Positions 1 through 9,100 of a stretch of 12,247 nucleotides of DNA are shown in pieces. The stretch's first letter is position 1; each line of letters opens with the position of its first letter. This stretch comes from Bacteroidota bacterium (GTDB lineage: Bacteria; Bacteroidota; Bacteroidia; B-17B0; Aurantibacillaceae). The translations under genes and the position numbers were made by a program. Location: NCBI GenBank assembly GCA_025359355.1, contig JANYGR010000072.1, positions 1 to 12,247 on the forward strand, given 5' to 3'. Below the pieces are notes generated by a model, which was given only the letters and a program-made list of their open reading frames with translations, did not search any database and had not been told where the DNA came from.

Positions 1-1
1 T

Positions 2-676
2 TTTGGATCAAATGGTGTTGGATTTTGTACCACTGAAATTAAGGTAAATGGAAAAATCACTACTGATGAAATTAATTCAAGTGCTTTTGAAATTGATTTA
101 GCGTCGATGAATATTAAACCGGGACAAAAAGTGACTATCGAAATCATTCACAAAAATGACTGCGTGCCAGTTGTATTAAATCCGGAAGTTTTAAAGCCTC
201 GTCCTACTTACGAAGTAGTGAGCATGAATATCAATTCATCCGGGATTTTAAAATGGACAGCTAAAAATGAAAGCGGTCCTTTACCATACATTGTAGAACA
301 ATTCAAATGGAATAAATGGGTGTATGTTGGCGAGGTTCAAGGCATGGGTACGCCAGAAAACCATGATTATTCTTTTCAAGTTTCAACACATAGTGGTGAA
401 AATAAATTCAGAGTGAAACAAGCCGGGTTAGGCGTTGATGCAAAGTATTCAAGTTCGGTAGTATTGAATTCTATGACAGACAGGCCAACATATATGTTAA
501 GTAAAAACACAAAAGCAATTCAGTATTCTACAGAGACTGCTTTCGAAGTGTATGATGCCTTTGGTAACGTTGTAAAAAAGGGATTTGGAAATGAAACGAA
601 CATTGAAAATTTACCTAAAGGGAAATATTACTTGTGTTTTGATAATCAAGTGTCTGAGTTCGATAAGAAAAAATAA
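2..676 (+). CDS. Secreted protein of unknown function, 3' part (5' end outside window)
   Basis: The frame is open from base 2, so the gene starts before the window. The ATG at 107 is internal, because codons 2-106 read as plausible protein (FGSNGVGFCTTEIKVNG). The visible part is about 224 residues. It has beta-strand-like alternation, a cysteine (HKNDC) in the KPGQKVTIEI segment, and aromatic motifs such as FKWNKWVYVGEV. The last 45 or so residues (FEVYDAFGNVVKKGFG, then LPKGKYYLCFDN, ending EFDKKK) have the layout of a short T9SS type A-like sorting tail: a beta strand, a G-x-V turn, an LPxGxYY strand and a basic end. From general familiarity I regard it as a conserved Bacteroidota exported protein without assigned function. 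Signal peptide and true length cannot be seen. Export through T9SS is inferred from the tail only. A strong terminator follows 19 bases after the stop, so transcription ends here. Confidence 0.8.
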   Translation, partial: FGSNGVGFCTTEIKVNGKITTDEINSSAFEIDLASMNIKPGQKVTIEIIHKNDCVPVVLNPEVLKPRPTYEVVSMNINSSGILKWTAKNESGPLPYIVEQFKWNKWVYVGEVQGMGTPENHDYSFQVSTHSGENKFRVKQAGLGVDAKYSSSVVLNSMTDRPTYMLSKNTKAIQYSTETAFEVYDAFGNVVKKGFGNETNIENLPKGKYYLCFDNQVSEFDKKK

Positions 677-694
677 GTATACATAAAGTATTTC

Positions 695-729
695 AAAGCC
701 CGTTCATTACAATATGAACGGGCTTTTTT
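695..729 (+). terminator. Rho-independent terminator of the leftmost gene
   Basis: A perfect 12-bp stem pairs 695-706 with 715-726, with one further T-A pair inside it (707/714). The loop is short, and the stem runs into a T tract (724-729). The GC-rich core is GCCCG/CGGGC. It lies just after the stop at 674-676 and 64 bases before the next start. Confidence 0.9.
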
Positions 730-792
730 ATGGATGTATTTTTTATAAATCCTTTAATACCAACAATTATTACTTAAATTTAACCTCTGAAA

Positions 793-2004
793 ATGCAAGA
801 TCCACAAACAGAGAAAGAATTTATAAAAAATCAGTTTAAGAAATTAAACTGTTGTGTAATTATACCTACATATAATAACTTCAAAACACTTGATAATGTT
901 ATTCAATCCACGCTTGATTATTGTGATGAAGTTATTGTAATTGATGATGGGTGCACCGATTCTACTCAGGAAATAATTACTAAATACCCCCAATTAATAA
1001 CGGTCAAACATGCTATAAATATTGGTAAAGGAAAGGCATTAAGAAGTGGTTTTACGGTTGCAGTTGAAAAAGGATTTGATTATGTAATTAGTATTGATAG
1101 TGATGGGCAACATTTCCCAAAAGATTTTAGTGCATTTTTAGATAAGATAGAAGAAAGCCCTAGTAGTTTGATAATAGGAGCTAGAAATATGGCAGTTGAA
1201 AATGTGCCAAACAAAAGCAATGTTGGAAACAGAATCAGTAATTTTTGGTATAAGGTTGAAACCGGCATTTCTCTTAATGATACGCAAAGTGGATTTAGAT
1301 TATATCCGGTAAAACAATTAAAAAACATCTGGTTTTTTACTACCAAATTTGAATTTGAAATAGAAGTAATAGTAAAAGCTGCATGGCGTGGAGTCCCTGT
1401 AATATCAGTGCCTGTAAGTGTATATTATGCGCCGCCGGACGAGCGTGTTTCTCATTTTAAACCTCGTAGTGATAGCACTCGTATTAGTTTTTTAAATACG
1501 TATTTAGTGACTTTAGCTATTTTCTTTTGGTGGCCAGTAATGCTTATTCGTAAACTAAGTGTTACTGATTATAAAAAAGTTTGGAAAGAAGAAGTGATTG
1601 CTTCGCATGAAAGCGCCTTGAATAAAGCTATTTCCGTGGGAGTTGGTTTATTTTTTGGCATAGTTCCTATTTGGGGATTTCAATTTGCATTAGCCATTTT
1701 ATCGGCTGTATATTTTAAATTAAATAAAGTCATTGTCGGATTGTCAGCACAAATAAGTTTCCCGCCTTTAATTCCATTTATATTGTATGCCAGTATAAAA
1801 ATGGGAGAAGTTGTAATGGGAGAAAAAGTTGATCTGATTTTCAGCAAGTCGTTATCGTTGCAAGAAATAACAAAAAACATACTGGTATATTATGTGGGAG
1901 CAACTGTTTTGTCTGTAGTAGCGGGAGTTATTGGATTTTTAGTTACGTTGATTACACTTAAATTATTTGGCTATAAACAAAACACTTATGACAAACAATC
2001 CTAA
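793..2004 (+). CDS. Family 2 glycosyltransferase fused to a DUF2062 membrane domain
   Basis: The protein has 403 residues. The N-terminal half (about 20-235) is a GT-A fold family 2 glycosyltransferase of the dolichyl-phosphate-mannose-synthase-like type. Visible motifs are PTYNN (25-29), VIDDGCTDST with the nucleotide-binding aspartates (D51, D52), the metal-binding DSDGQH (102-107), and DTQSGFRLYP (163-172). ERVSHFKPRSDSTRI (217-231) follows the catalytic domain. A hydrophobic segment (237-252) and a DUF2062 domain (about 265-392) with further membrane segments (280-308, 363-392) complete it. The enzyme probably works at the inner face of the cytoplasmic membrane, moving a sugar from a nucleotide sugar to a lipid or envelope acceptor. 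Donor and acceptor cannot be read from the sequence. The start lacks a Shine-Dalgarno sequence and has an A-rich leader, as is usual in this phylum. The 3' end overlaps the next gene by 17 bases, so the two are probably co-transcribed. Confidence 0.93.
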   Translation: MQDPQTEKEFIKNQFKKLNCCVIIPTYNNFKTLDNVIQSTLDYCDEVIVIDDGCTDSTQEIITKYPQLITVKHAINIGKGKALRSGFTVAVEKGFDYVISIDSDGQHFPKDFSAFLDKIEESPSSLIIGARNMAVENVPNKSNVGNRISNFWYKVETGISLNDTQSGFRLYPVKQLKNIWFFTTKFEFEIEVIVKAAWRGVPVISVPVSVYYAPPDERVSHFKPRSDSTRISFLNTYLVTLAIFFWWPVMLIRKLSVTDYKKVWKEEVIASHESALNKAISVGVGLFFGIVPIWGFQFALAILSAVYFKLNKVIVGLSAQISFPPLIPFILYASIKMGEVVMGEKVDLIFSKSLSLQEITKNILVYYVGATVLSVVAGVIGFLVTLITLKLFGYKQNTYDKQS

Positions 2005-2602
2005 TCGTTACTTTATTATTAATAAGCCATATAAAATGGTATCGCAATTTGTTAGCCCAGATAATGTGCGATTATTAGGAGATTTAGAATTTGATTTTCC
2101 GGAAGGAACACATGCTATTGGTAGATTAGACAACAATTCGGAAGGGTTATTAATTTTAACGACTAATAAAAAAGTGACGGTTTTATTATTTCAAAGCGAA
2201 AAACCTCATAAAAGAAAATATTTAGTTCAAGTTGAAAAAGTGGTAAATGAAGAACGTCTTAATCAACTTAGAACAGGTATTAAAATTAGAGTAAAGGGCG
2301 GTGGTGATTATATCACGACTCCTTGTGAAGTTGAAATAGTTGAAAAGCCCAAAGATTTATATAAGCGCAATCACGAATTCAGAGAGGACTTGCCTCACAC
2401 CTGGCTTACGATTACTTTAACTGAAGGTAAATACCATCAAATACGAAAAATGGTTTCTGCAGTTCATCATCATTGCAAGCGATTAATTAGAATTTCTATC
2501 GAAGATTTAGAAATCGAAGATTTGCAGCCTGGAAAAGTGAAGGAAATTGAAGAAGAAATCTTTTTTGAAAAACTTAAAATTGATAACTGGAAAGTTGACT
2601 AA
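1988..2602 (+). CDS. rluE: 23S rRNA pseudouridine synthase, RluE-like
   Basis: This RsuA/RluB/E/F-family pseudouridine synthase has 204 residues and no N-terminal S4 domain, which fits RluE. In E. coli RluE makes pseudouridine 2457 in 23S rRNA. Visible motifs are INKPYKMVSQF at the N-terminus, the catalytic loop GRLDNNSEGLLILT with nucleophile D48, KRKYLVQV (about 75-82) with the conserved tyrosine, and the C-terminal EGKYHQIRKM basic motif. The middle segment LYKRN...TWLTITLTEGK matches the E. coli RluE pattern as I remember it. I chose the ATG at 1988. The frame can be extended to a TTG at 1967, but this adds only seven residues and lies further inside the glycosyltransferase gene. The 17-base overlap with that gene suggests translational coupling. 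The exact rRNA target is inferred from family likeness. Confidence 0.9.
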   Translation: MTNNPNRYFIINKPYKMVSQFVSPDNVRLLGDLEFDFPEGTHAIGRLDNNSEGLLILTTNKKVTVLLFQSEKPHKRKYLVQVEKVVNEERLNQLRTGIKIRVKGGGDYITTPCEVEIVEKPKDLYKRNHEFREDLPHTWLTITLTEGKYHQIRKMVSAVHHHCKRLIRISIEDLEIEDLQPGKVKEIEEEIFFEKLKIDNWKVD

Positions 2603-2766
2603 TGTTGGAGTTTTTTTGTACAAAACTCATCTTACTTGATTTAATTATCCTTTATGTTTGAATTAGCATGTTTCTGAGCATTTATTTAACTATTTTTCTG
2701 TTAAATATACATACAATACCGTAAAAATTTCTATTTTTATCATTTAATAAACCTAATCTGTCAGAT

Positions 2767-3153
2767 ATGAAAGCACGTATTTATTGCATTGCTATTTTAA
2801 TGTTATTAATTAATTATAATAGTTTTTCACAAACAAACTCTGCTCCCGCAGGAAATAACCCAGTATTAAAAGAAGCTGCGTTAAAGGCAAATCAACTAAG
2901 GCTGCAAGAAAAAAATAGATCAACTGAATCTATCGCCTCTACATCTCCTACTTACTTTGGCCAGTTAAATGAGAATGATAAGTATATGGGTAAAGGCCAA
3001 GAGTTTTTGAATATGATTACGTTAGAGTCTCTACCATCTGATTTTCCTCAATATCAAAAAGGTTGGGATTTTGTTGAGTATGACGGTCGAGTAGAAAAAT
3101 ATTTTAAAGAACATAAACAGATTTTAAAAGATGTTTATAAAGCTAAATTTTAA
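2767..3153 (+). CDS. Small exported protein of unknown function, upstream partner of the giant adhesin
   Basis: The protein has 128 residues. The first 22 form a signal peptide: a basic start (MKAR), a hydrophobic core (IYCIAILMLLI) and a polar end, SFSQ, typical of Bacteroidota signal peptidase I sites. Cleavage is probably near residue 21 or 22. No lipobox cysteine is present, because the only Cys is in the hydrophobic core. The mature part of about 106 residues is charged, with a predicted helical character (VLKEAALKANQLRLQEKNR). Its C-terminus is rich in Lys and aromatic residues (YQKGWDFVEYDGRVEKYFKEHKQ). I recognise no family. It ends 30 bases before the giant repeat protein and no terminator lies between, so the two are probably one operon. 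Its strong charge contrasts with the nearly uncharged neighbour. A role as a periplasmic or surface accessory factor is inference only. Confidence 0.82.
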   Translation: MKARIYCIAILMLLINYNSFSQTNSAPAGNNPVLKEAALKANQLRLQEKNRSTESIASTSPTYFGQLNENDKYMGKGQEFLNMITLESLPSDFPQYQKGWDFVEYDGRVEKYFKEHKQILKDVYKAKF

Positions 3154-3183
3154 AAAACTATAACTTTCTAATAAATTAAAAAA

Positions 3184-6100
3184 ATGATAAAACAGCTATT
3201 TAAAATTATTCTATTTGTTTCAGTTTTAATAAATACAGATCAATTATACGCTCAAGGGAATACTTGCGGACAAGCAACCCCATTTTGTACTGGAGTAGGA
3301 ACTCCTTTTGTTTATCCAAATGTTCATAATGGAAGTGTTGCTCAAACAGGCCCAAATTACGGTTGTTTAGGCTCAGAGCCAGATCCTTCGTGGTTTTATT
3401 TAAAAACTTCAGCAGCTGGTGTCATGACATTTAGTTTAAGTCAAACGGTTAATGCCAATGGAACCGGTGGTGGTTTAGATGTGGATTATATTGCATGGGG
3501 GCCATTTGTTTCACAAACAGGAAATTGTGGTAGCTTGGGCACAAACACTGTGGGTTGTAGTTTTAGTGCGGCATCAACAGAAACACTATCTATAAATTCG
3601 CCTGGTGCGGGGTTGTATTATATCATTATGATTACAAACTATACTGGTGTTACAGCTGCACCTGGAACCGCTGGATATATTGCTATTACCCAAACTAGTG
3701 GGCCATCTACAGATTGTTCAATTACTTGCCCGCTTGATAATTTTACGTTAGTTGGCACAGTCAATGCTACTGGTGTTAACATCCCAAATGGTTCTACCGT
3801 TAATTGTACTTCTCCCTTTGTTATTCAGCCACCCAACTTACCTTTAAGCGACCCAAATCATGATATTTTAACACCCTGCATTAAAGTTACTTATGAGCCA
3901 TTTACAGCTAATTTGAATACGAATGGTACTGTTAAAGCATATGAAGGAGGCGTTCAGTCTTGGGCAACTAATTGCCCAACCTGCGCAGCTACTGTCGGAG
4001 GTACCGTTGCTACTGCTGGTAATAATTATTCTATTTATTATACTCAGGTAGATCCATCTAAGCAACATGATTTTTCATTTTGTAATGGTGCTGGCGCTAT
4101 AGGAACATCCACGATTACCTTAAAAAATTGTTGGAGTAATGCTGTAATTGCAGGCCCTACAGTTTGGACGGGATCTACTGCTAGTTGTTTTACATTAACA
4201 GCACCCGCGAATACGAGTGTTGGTACTGGTACATTTGCCATTGCGCCCGCTACAGGTTCAGTAGGTATAGTTGATTATAATTGGGGTTTATTATATGTTG
4301 ATCCATCTTATTTACCAGGCGGACAAACATATACTGTTACTTATACTTTTGTAGGACCATCAGGTTGTACTCCCGTGCATGGAACTTATACTTTTTCTGT
4401 TCCAGCTGTTCCTGTTGTAAGTGCTATTGCAAGTCAAACAGTGTGCTCTGGAGCTACTGTTAATGCAAGTAACTTTACAACTACGCCTGCAGGTGGGGCA
4501 TACACGTGGATTAACAGCAATACATCTATTGGCGTTGCTGCTAATGGAACCGTTAATATTGCATCTTATACAGCTCCAAGTGTTGCGGTTCCCACTATAG
4601 GTAATTTTACCATTACTCCAACTCAATCTGGTTGCATAGGAACACCTAAAAATTTCACTATTACTATTAATCCAAATCCCGTTGCTAATGCGGGATCTAC
4701 AGGTACGATCACATGCGCTAACACAACTACGACGTTAGCAGGATCTGGTGGAGGAACTTACTCATGGACAGGCCCAGGAATTACCGCAGGAAACACAACA
4801 GCGTCTCCAACAGTTAATTTACCCGGCACATATAGTTTAGTTGTAACATCTACTGCGGGTTGTACTTCAACAATTTCTACTGTAGCAATTTCTCAAAATA
4901 CGACTACGCCTGTGGTTGCTTCGGCAGTTTCTGCTGTTTTAAATTGTACACTTTCTTCAGTTAATGCAAGTGCCACAACATCGACTACGCCTGTCACATA
5001 CGCTTGGACAGGGCCGAGTATAACGGGAGGAGCAACAACTGGGACAGTAACCGTCAATCAGCTAGGGACGTATAATTACACTGTGACTAATACCGCTAAT
5101 GGTTGTAAAACATCAGGAAGTGTAGCAGTTACTCAAAATACAATTGCTCCAACGGTAGCAGCAGCTCCAAGTGGGAGTTTAAATTGTACAACAACAACTG
5201 TTCAAGCCATTGCATCTACTACAACTTCTCCAGCTACTTATGTATGGACGGGTACAGGCATCACAGCAGGTGCAGCTACGGCATCAGCTACAGTGAATCA
5301 GCCAGGAACATTTAACTATACCGTAACAAATACCGCTAATGGATGTAAAACATCTGGTAGTGTAGCTGTTATTCAAAATACTGTTGCGCCAACGGTTACA
5401 TCAACCGTGTCGGCTGTATTAAATTGTACATTAACTTCCGTAAATGCTAGTGCAACCACGACCACAACACCCGTAGTATATAATTGGAGTGGGCCAGGAA
5501 TCACATCAACTAATACTATCAGCACAATAACAATTAATCAACCTGGAACATATAATTATACGGTAACGAATACAACTACTGGTTGTACAACTACTGGATC
5601 TCAAAATGTGACTCAAAATATAAATGCACCAGCAGTTGTGGCTACAATAAGCGGTAGTTTAAATTGTACAACGTCTACTGTTCAAACAATAGCAACTACG
5701 ACTATGACCCCTGTATCTTATATATGGACTGGCCCAGGTATAATAGCAGGTGCTACCACAGCATCTGCCACTGTAAATCAACCAGGAACGATTAGTTACA
5801 CTGTAACAAATACTTCTAATGGTTGTAAAACATCAGGAAGTGTAGCTGTTATTCAAAATACAGTAGCTCCTACTGTAGCAGCGGCTCCAAGCGGTAGTTT
5901 AAATTGTACAACAGCAACTGTTCAAGTTACTGCTACAACAAGTACAACGCCAGTATCTTATACTTGGACTGGACCAGGTATAACAGCAGGAACTAATTCT
6001 GTTTCAGCAACAGTTAATCTATCTGGAACATATAATTATACAGTAACTAATACATCAAATGGATGCGTGACATCTGGGAATGTCTCTGTTATTCAAAATA

Positions 6101-9100
6101 CAGTTGCACCAACCGTTACATCAACCGTGTCGGCTGTATTAAATTGTACATTATCATCAGTCAATGTAAGTGCAACAACCACTACAACACCAGTTTCTTA
6201 TAATTGGACAGGGACAGGTATAACAACTGGTTCGTCATCATCGGTAGCAGCAGTTAATCAACCTGGAACATTTAATTATACTGTAACGAATACGTTTAAT
6301 AACTGTACAGCTAATGGGTCTCAAAATGTGACTCAAAATATTTCAACTCCCGTAGTTACAGCGGTACCAAGCGGTAGTTTAAATTGTACAACATCTACTG
6401 TTCAAACAACAGCAACTACAACTATGACTCCGGTATCTTACACATGGACAGGCCTGGGCATAATTGCAGGTGCAGCCACCGCATCAGCCACAGTCAATCA
6501 ACCCGGAACATATAGTTATACGGTAACGAATACTTCTAATGGTTGTAAAACATCTGGCAGTGTGGCGGTTATCCAAAATACGGTTTTACCAAATTCAAAT
6601 GCTACAACAGCAAGTGTTATTACTTGTACAAATAATACCATATTATTAAATTCATCACCGGTATCAGGCGTTACTTATACATGGACTGCTCCGGGAGGTA
6701 GTTCTATCTTATCAAGTATTAATTCGGCTACGGTTAATGCGCAGGGGGCAGGGGTTTATACAGTTACTATTACTGATAATTCAAATAATTGTGTGAAAAT
6801 CGCGACTGTATCACCAGTGTCGAATACCACAGTTATTACGCCATCTATTACATCTACTCCAATATTAACATGTTCATCAACAACGGTTACTTTAAATGGT
6901 GCGCCAACAAGTGGTGTATTATATGGTTGGACAGGTCCAGGAACAATTGCTCCTGTGAATTTAGCGAATGTAAATATTAATTTACCTGGAAGTTATGTAT
7001 TAACAGCTACGAATACAGCTAATGGTTGTGTAGGAACAGTTACAGCTTCTATCACACAAAACACAGTAGCTCCTACATTAACAGTATCTCCTACACAAAC
7101 AATTACCTGCGCAAGTCCATCGGTATCAATTTCAGGAGCTTCAACTCCTAGTACTTGTACTCCAAGTTGGTCTGGTGTTTGCGGATCAACAACTTCATTT
7201 ACAACCACCGCTTGTGCTACGGGAACTTTTGTTTTAACAGTAACTAACCCAGTTAATGGATGTACAAATACTGGTTCCGTGGTAGTGGTATCAAGTAATG
7301 GATTACCATCTGTAACAGCATCAAATACAGGATCTATTACCTGTTCAAATACATCTGTTCAAGTTGCAGCAACTACAACAGCAACCCCGGTAACTTATAG
7401 TTGGTCAGGTCCAGGAACTATTACTAGCGCTTCTTCTGCAACTACAAGTGTAAATGCAGGCGGAACATACACGTGCGTTGTAACGAATACAACTACAGGT
7501 TGCGCATCTACTATTTCATCTTTTGTTCCCACAAATACAACAGCAGTGTCTGCGGCAATAGCTCCAGCGAGTTCTATTACGTGTGTATCAACGACTCAAA
7601 CATTAAGTGCTTCTCCAACAGGAAGTCAGTATACTTACAGTTGGACAGGTGCAGGTATTATATCTGGATCTTTAACTGCAAATCCTGAAGTTAATATAGG
7701 AGGAAATTATGTAGTTACGATTACAAACACTGTTACGGGTTGTACGGGAACAAATACAGTTAATGTGCCCCAAGATAATGCTGCGCCTACAATTACAATC
7801 AATCCTAGTTCTTACACAACAACTTGTGCAAATCCAACGGCTACATTAGTAACAAATGCATCTTCGTCAACATTGACGTATAGCTGGACAGCACCTTCAT
7901 CAGGCGCTTTAAACAGTTTAACGATAGCTAATCCTGTAGCCAGTGGTAGTGGTATATTTACAGTTGCTGTTACCAACACGGTAAATGGTTGCAGTACTTC
8001 TTTATCACAAGCGACTGTTCAAGTTGTGCCTGATGCGGCTATTCCTACGGTAACATTATCGTCTAATTCTGTATCGATTACTTGTGCTAATTTGACACCT
8101 AGTATTTCTGTAAATACAAGTACATCTGCTGTAACATACAGTTGGAGCCCAACAACGGGTATTGTTTCGGGAGCAACAACAGCTAATCCAACATTTAGTT
8201 TAGCCGGAAGTTATAGCGTAGTTGTTACTAATACAGTAAATAGTTGTGCTACCAGTAATAGTGGAAATGTGGTTACAGTTGTTTCAAATACAACGGCGCC
8301 AATTATCTCTTTATCTAATTCAGGAAATACAGGTACTTTAACATGCTCATCAACTTCGGTGATTATAAATCCAACAGTAACTCCGAGTAGTAATTTAACA
8401 TATACATGGTCTGCAGGATCAGGCATCTCATCGCCTGTAAATCAAGCGTCTGCAACAATTACGGCAGCTGGAGTTTACACATTGGCTGTGACTAATACAT
8501 TAACTGGTTGTACATCTTCTACATCAACTCCTAGTACATTTACTGTAATTGCAAATACGAATACGCCAACAGTCACTTTAATTCCTACTTCAACTAATAC
8601 AACTATTGGTTGTGGCGCTAATACGAGTGTTACATTTTCGGCAAATGCAACTGCTACAGGAACAACTGTAACTTATAGTTGGAGCCCAGGTGGGGCTGTA
8701 ACGCCATCATTTACTGCAACTACAGCAGGAGTGTACGTTGTAGTAGTTACAGATGCTGTAAGTAATTGTTCTACAACAACTCAATTTACAGTGACTGGAA
8801 ATACTACTATGCCAAACTTAACAAGTAATGCTACAGGTAGTTTCCCTTGTGGCGCCAATAACACAACACTTACGGCATCATCTACCAATACGAATGTAAC
8901 GTATTCATGGACAGGGCCTGCTGGAGCTGTTATAACGGGAGGAGCAACGAATACGCCTACTGTTGACATGTCAGGTAATTATGTAGTAACTGTTACAGAT
9001 CCAATCACAAATTGTACAAATAGTAATACAATTGCTGTTTCGCAAACCAGTATTACCGCAGCTTTTACTGCTAATCCAACATCTGGTATTGCGCCATTAA

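Noticed and set aside
107..109. ATG at 107 as the start of the leftmost gene
   Set aside because: The same frame is open to the window edge with plausible protein, and a start at 107 would leave an exported family member without a signal peptide.
1080..1346. Minus-strand frame of 88 codons within the glycosyltransferase gene
   Set aside because: It overlaps the catalytic region of a clearly coding gene and shows no recognisable domain.
1967..1987. TTG start giving a seven-residue longer pseudouridine synthase
   Set aside because: The ATG at 1988 is a better start, leaves less overlap with the upstream gene and still keeps the complete conserved N-terminus.
2608..2628. Hairpin GAGTTTT/AAAACTC just after the pseudouridine synthase gene
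   Set aside because: The stem is only 7 bp and AT-rich, and no T tract follows it, so it is not supported as a terminator.
2653..2660. TATGTTTG, matching the Bacteroidota -7 promoter pattern TAnnTTTG, upstream of the small exported protein gene
   Set aside because: No TTG/TTTG -33 element at the usual distance: the nearest are 14 and 34 bases upstream. A match of this kind is easily found by chance in AT-rich DNA.
4906..6585. Regular repeats considered as a CRISPR array or a non-coding satellite
   Set aside because: The 240-base units are in frame, protein-coding over their whole length and differ mainly at third codon positions. There are no short repeats with unique spacers.
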